From Larkinella insperata (GTDB lineage Bacteria > Bacteroidota > Bacteroidia > Cytophagales > Spirosomataceae): a stretch of 64,000 nucleotides of DNA. The stretch's first letter is position 1; each line of letters begins with the position of its first letter. The DNA is taken from contig NZ_CP110973.1 in NCBI RefSeq assembly GCF_026248825.1, forward strand, positions 3,615,001-3,679,000, read 5' to 3'. Positions 61,070-64,000 of this stretch are shown in pieces. The notes beneath the pieces are model-generated. The model made no database searches and was not told the origin of the DNA. It saw only the letters and a list, made by a program, of their open reading frames with translations. Made by a program: the position numbers and the translations under genes.

Positions 61070-64000
61070 ATGAATGCAGGATTGCTACTTCGCTTTTTTT
61101 TCGCACACGCGGGACGCTATCGGTTCCGGGTGTCTCTGCTTTTCGGTCTGCTGCTGATTTCGGCCACGAGCCTGTTGGCGCAAACCAACCAGTTGACGGG
61201 CCGATTTGTCGATGCCAACAAGAACGCCCTGGTCGGGGTGCCGGTTATTCTGACTGCTCAGCAGGATACAACGCAGAAGCAGTACATGGTAACGGATACG
61301 AGCGGGGCCTTTACGTTCCTGAATCTCAGCCCGCAGGCATACCGCGTGAAAGCGACCTACCTGGGTTTTCAGGATTACGACAATGTGGTTACCCTCACGC
61401 AGGATGTGCAGGATCTGGGAGCTATTACGCTGGTGGAAGACGCCAAAACGCTGAAGGAAGTGGTCATCAAAGGCCAGATTCCGCCCGCGCAACAGAAAGG
61501 CGACACGCTTCAGTTGAATGCCGATGCGTTTAAAGTGACAAAGGATGCAACGACGGAAGATTTGATCAAGAAAATGCCGGGCATTACCGTTGAAAACGGA
61601 ACCGTGAAGGCGCAGGGTGAGGATGTGCAACAGGTACTGGTGGACGGGAAAATCTTCTTCGGCGACGACCCGAACATTGCCCTCCGGAACTTGCCCGCCG
61701 AGGTGGTCGATAAAATTGAAGTCTTTGACCGCATGAGCGATCAGGCGCAGTTTACCGGTTTTAACGACGGCAACACCACCAAAACCATCAACATCGTTAC
61801 CCGGGGTGACCGGCAAAACGGCGTTTTTGGCCGGGTTTACGGCGGTTACGGAACCAGCGGTACCTATTCGGCGGGCGGCAATGTAAACCTGTTCAACGGC
61901 GCCCGGCGCCTTTCCATCGTCGGCCTGAGCAACAACATCAACCAGCAAAACTTCTCGGCCCAGGACCTGACCGGCGTTGCCAGCGGTGGAGGAGGGGGCG
62001 GTTTTGGGGGCGGTGGCCGCGGAGGGGGGAACCGGGGCGGTGGAGCAGGTGGCCGCGGAGGGGGCGGGGGCGGTAACTTCGGCGGTGGTGGCGGCACCGA
62101 CAACTTCCTGGTTGGGCAGCAGAGCGGGATCAACAAAACCAACTCGATCGGGCTGAACTTTTCCGACGACTGGGGCAAACACGTCACCTTTCGGGGTAGC
62201 TATTTTTTTAACAACAGCACCAACAACAACGCCCAGACGGTATTCCGGCGGTATACACTGGCCGAGAACGCCAGCCAGAATTACTTCGAAAACAGCGTTT
62301 CCCGGAGCGAAAATTTTAACCACCGGCTGGATTTTCGGCTGGAATACACCATCAATTCCAATAACTCACTGCTGATTACACCCCGGTTGCGCTGGCAGAA
62401 CAACAACTCGTCGAGCCGGGTGCAGGGGATTACGTACCTGGCCGCCGACAGTACTTCCGACAATCCGTCGCTGGGCAACAACTTTAACCCGGTAATTCCG
62501 CCCGACAGCCTCTTGCTGAACCGGACCAATACCGATTACCTGAACCGGGTGCGGGCGTTCAATTTCAGCAACAACATTCTGTTCCGGCACCGGTTTGCCA
62601 AACGCGGTCGGTCGCTTTCGCTGAACTTCGGAACGCAGATCAACACGCAGAACAGCGACCGCAACCAATTGTCGCTGAACGAATATTTTACGGGCAGCAC
62701 GCCGGACTTGCGCCTTGATCAGTTAACGACGAACAACACGCCAAGTTACCAGTATTCGCTCAATGCGGCTTTTACAGAACCGTTGAGCAAGCTCAGTCAA
62801 TTACAGCTTAACTACACGACAACCTACCGCTATAGCGACGCCACCAAGCGCACCAACCGGTATAATCCGCTTTCGCAGCGCTACGACATCCTGGATTCGT
62901 TGCTGTCGAATACGTTTCAGAACGATTATTTGACCAATCAGGCCGGGGTGGGCTACAATTACCGGTCGCCGAAAATGGGCCTGAACGTAAACATGAACTT
63001 CCAGCGGGCCGATCTCATCAGCGATCAGCTCTTTCCGCTGGACAACGACGTGCGGGCGCAATTCAATAACCTGCTGCCGTCGGCGATGCTCGATATCAAG
63101 CTCTCGACCGACAGCCGGATTCGGATGTTTTACCGCACCAACACCCAGGCCCCGGGCGTGACGCAGCTTCAGAACGTGCTCGATAACTCAAATCCGTTGT
63201 TTCTGACACTCGGCAATCCGGACCTGAAACAGTCGTACAGCCACAACGTTTCGGCCCGCTACCAACTGACCAAACCCGTAAAAGGCCGCAGTTTGTTTGT
63301 ATTCGTCAACGTCAGTTCAACCAACAATTACATCGGCAACTCGACGCTGATCAGCAACGGAACAGCGACTTTGCCCGACGGCACCACCCTGGGGCAGGGC
63401 GTGCAGTTGACGCGCCCGGTCAACCTGAGTGGTTTGTGGAGTTTGCGTTCGTTCGTGACCTACAGCACCCCGCTTAAGTTTATCAAAAGTAACATCAGCA
63501 TCAACGCCGGTAACAACTACAGCAGTTCACCGAGTCTGATCAACGGGCTGATCAACAACGCCAACACCACCACCTGGTCGCAGGGCGTAAACCTGAGCAG
63601 CAACGTGAGTCAGAATCTGGATTTCTCGTTCTCGTATTCGGGTAACTTTAACGATGTAAGGTATTCGCTTCAGCCCGAAAACAACAACCGCTATTATTTC
63701 CAGGCTCTGATCGGACGGGTCAACTGGATTGTCGGTCCCGGGCTGGTCCTGCAGTCCGACATTTCCAATCAGCGCTACACCGGTTTCAACGGCAGCATCA
63801 ACCAGCAGTACACGCTCTGGAATGCCGCCGTGGGCAAGAAGTTCCTGAAGGACCAGCGGGGTGAGTTGAAGGTATCGGTTTTTGATATTCTGAAACAAAA
63901 CAACAGCCTGAACGTCACGCAGACCGACACGTACGTCGAAAACAGCCGGGCGCAGGTGCTGCAACGGTATTTTATGCTGACGTTTACATACAACCTCCGG
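61070..64000 (+). CDS. Outer-membrane beta-barrel/TonB-receptor-like protein (3' end outside window)
   Basis: The frame is open from ATG 61070 to the end of the window, at least 977 residues. A signal peptide ends near LLAQ (about residue 39); residues 45-115 form a carboxypeptidase-regulatory-like domain (LTGRFVDANKNALVGVPVILT...FLNLSPQAYRVKATYLGFQDYD). Then come a TonB-plug-like region (TTEDLIKKMPGITVENGTVKAQGEDVQQVLVDGKIFFGDDPNIALRNLP) and a barrel. A Gly-rich insert (about residues 305-342) interrupts the plug/barrel boundary. It is of the outer-membrane beta-barrel family that lacks a SusD partner. It is the last gene of the second sigma locus. Confidence 0.9.
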   Translation, partial: MNAGLLLRFFFAHAGRYRFRVSLLFGLLLISATSLLAQTNQLTGRFVDANKNALVGVPVILTAQQDTTQKQYMVTDTSGAFTFLNLSPQAYRVKATYLGFQDYDNVVTLTQDVQDLGAITLVEDAKTLKEVVIKGQIPPAQQKGDTLQLNADAFKVTKDATTEDLIKKMPGITVENGTVKAQGEDVQQVLVDGKIFFGDDPNIALRNLPAEVVDKIEVFDRMSDQAQFTGFNDGNTTKTINIVTRGDRQNGVFGRVYGGYGTSGTYSAGGNVNLFNGARRLSIVGLSNNINQQNFSAQDLTGVASGGGGGGFGGGGRGGGNRGGGAGGRGGGGGGNFGGGGGTDNFLVGQQSGINKTNSIGLNFSDDWGKHVTFRGSYFFNNSTNNNAQTVFRRYTLAENASQNYFENSVSRSENFNHRLDFRLEYTINSNNSLLITPRLRWQNNNSSSRVQGITYLAADSTSDNPSLGNNFNPVIPPDSLLLNRTNTDYLNRVRAFNFSNNILFRHRFAKRGRSLSLNFGTQINTQNSDRNQLSLNEYFTGSTPDLRLDQLTTNNTPSYQYSLNAAFTEPLSKLSQLQLNYTTTYRYSDATKRTNRYNPLSQRYDILDSLLSNTFQNDYLTNQAGVGYNYRSPKMGLNVNMNFQRADLISDQLFPLDNDVRAQFNNLLPSAMLDIKLSTDSRIRMFYRTNTQAPGVTQLQNVLDNSNPLFLTLGNPDLKQSYSHNVSARYQLTKPVKGRSLFVFVNVSSTNNYIGNSTLISNGTATLPDGTTLGQGVQLTRPVNLSGLWSLRSFVTYSTPLKFIKSNISINAGNNYSSSPSLINGLINNANTTTWSQGVNLSSNVSQNLDFSFSYSGNFNDVRYSLQPENNNRYYFQALIGRVNWIVGPGLVLQSDISNQRYTGFNGSINQQYTLWNAAVGKKFLKDQRGELKVSVFDILKQNNSLNVTQTDTYVENSRAQVLQRYFMLTFTYNLR

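Noticed and set aside
61985..62095. Dense GGC/GGT-type repeats considered as a repeat array or CRISPR-like element
   Set aside because: They are in frame inside the outer-membrane protein gene and encode a Gly-rich segment; spacing is irregular and there are no unique spacers.
1..64000. tRNA, rRNA, CRISPR, transposase or prophage genes
   Set aside because: None was recognisable on either strand by eye; I could not run a dedicated search, so short RNA genes may have been missed.

Overview
The window looks like the chromosome of a Bacteroidota bacterium of the Cytophagales, probably close to Spirosoma or Larkinella. The basis is two SusC/SusD pairs, FecR/ECF-sigma regulation of a TonB-dependent receptor, a LytS/LytTR-type two-component pair, promoter elements of the Bacteroidota TAnnTTTG type, and moderately high GC (judged by eye). 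The genus is inferred, not demonstrated.

Layout. 1-8.8 kb: the 3' part of dnaA, two tandem acyltransferase-like paralogues, a DUF3108 protein, a predicted zinc aminopeptidase, a trypsin-fold protease with a small companion protein, a putative outer-membrane protein and recA. 8.9-18 kb: citrate synthase, a four-helix membrane protein followed by a possible tiny ORF, an OafA-type acyltransferase, a LysR regulator divergent from glpD, and a Ca2+-type P-type ATPase. 18.2-34.2 kb: a GH105 hydrolase, a TetR-controlled TolC/HlyD/ABC exporter operon (two ATPases, two permeases), a hexuronate-type MFS transporter, a polysaccharide-deacetylase/GH39 fusion, a GH106 alpha-L-rhamnosidase and L-rhamnose mutarotase. 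34.4-39.6 kb: SusC/SusD pair 1. 39.6-44.8 kb: a LytTR response regulator and its kinase, a cupin, and two lipoproteins. 45.0-58.9 kb: ECF sigma, FecR anti-sigma, STN-bearing SusC and SusD pair 2, then a beta-propeller glycosidase, an (alpha/alpha)6 glycosidase, two GH127-like (DUF1680) enzymes and a cupin. 59.0-64 kb: a second ECF-sigma locus with a one-helix protein, a Spy/CpxP-like protein, a small secreted protein and the start of a large outer-membrane barrel protein that runs off the window.

How the parts fit. GH105, a hexuronate-type transporter, GH106, rhamnose mutarotase, GH39 and GH127-type enzymes together point to pectin, most likely rhamnogalacturonan: rhamnose, unsaturated galacturonate and arabinose or xylose side chains would be released in the envelope, captured by SusCD systems and taken up. 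The second SusC carries the STN domain needed for FecR/sigma signalling, so that half of the locus is probably induced by its own ligand. The exporter operon interrupts the sugar genes, resembles E. coli cecR-ybhGFSR with the double ATPase split into two genes, and carries three copies of an AT-rich palindrome that is a good operator candidate. I saw no tRNA, rRNA, CRISPR array, transposase or prophage gene.
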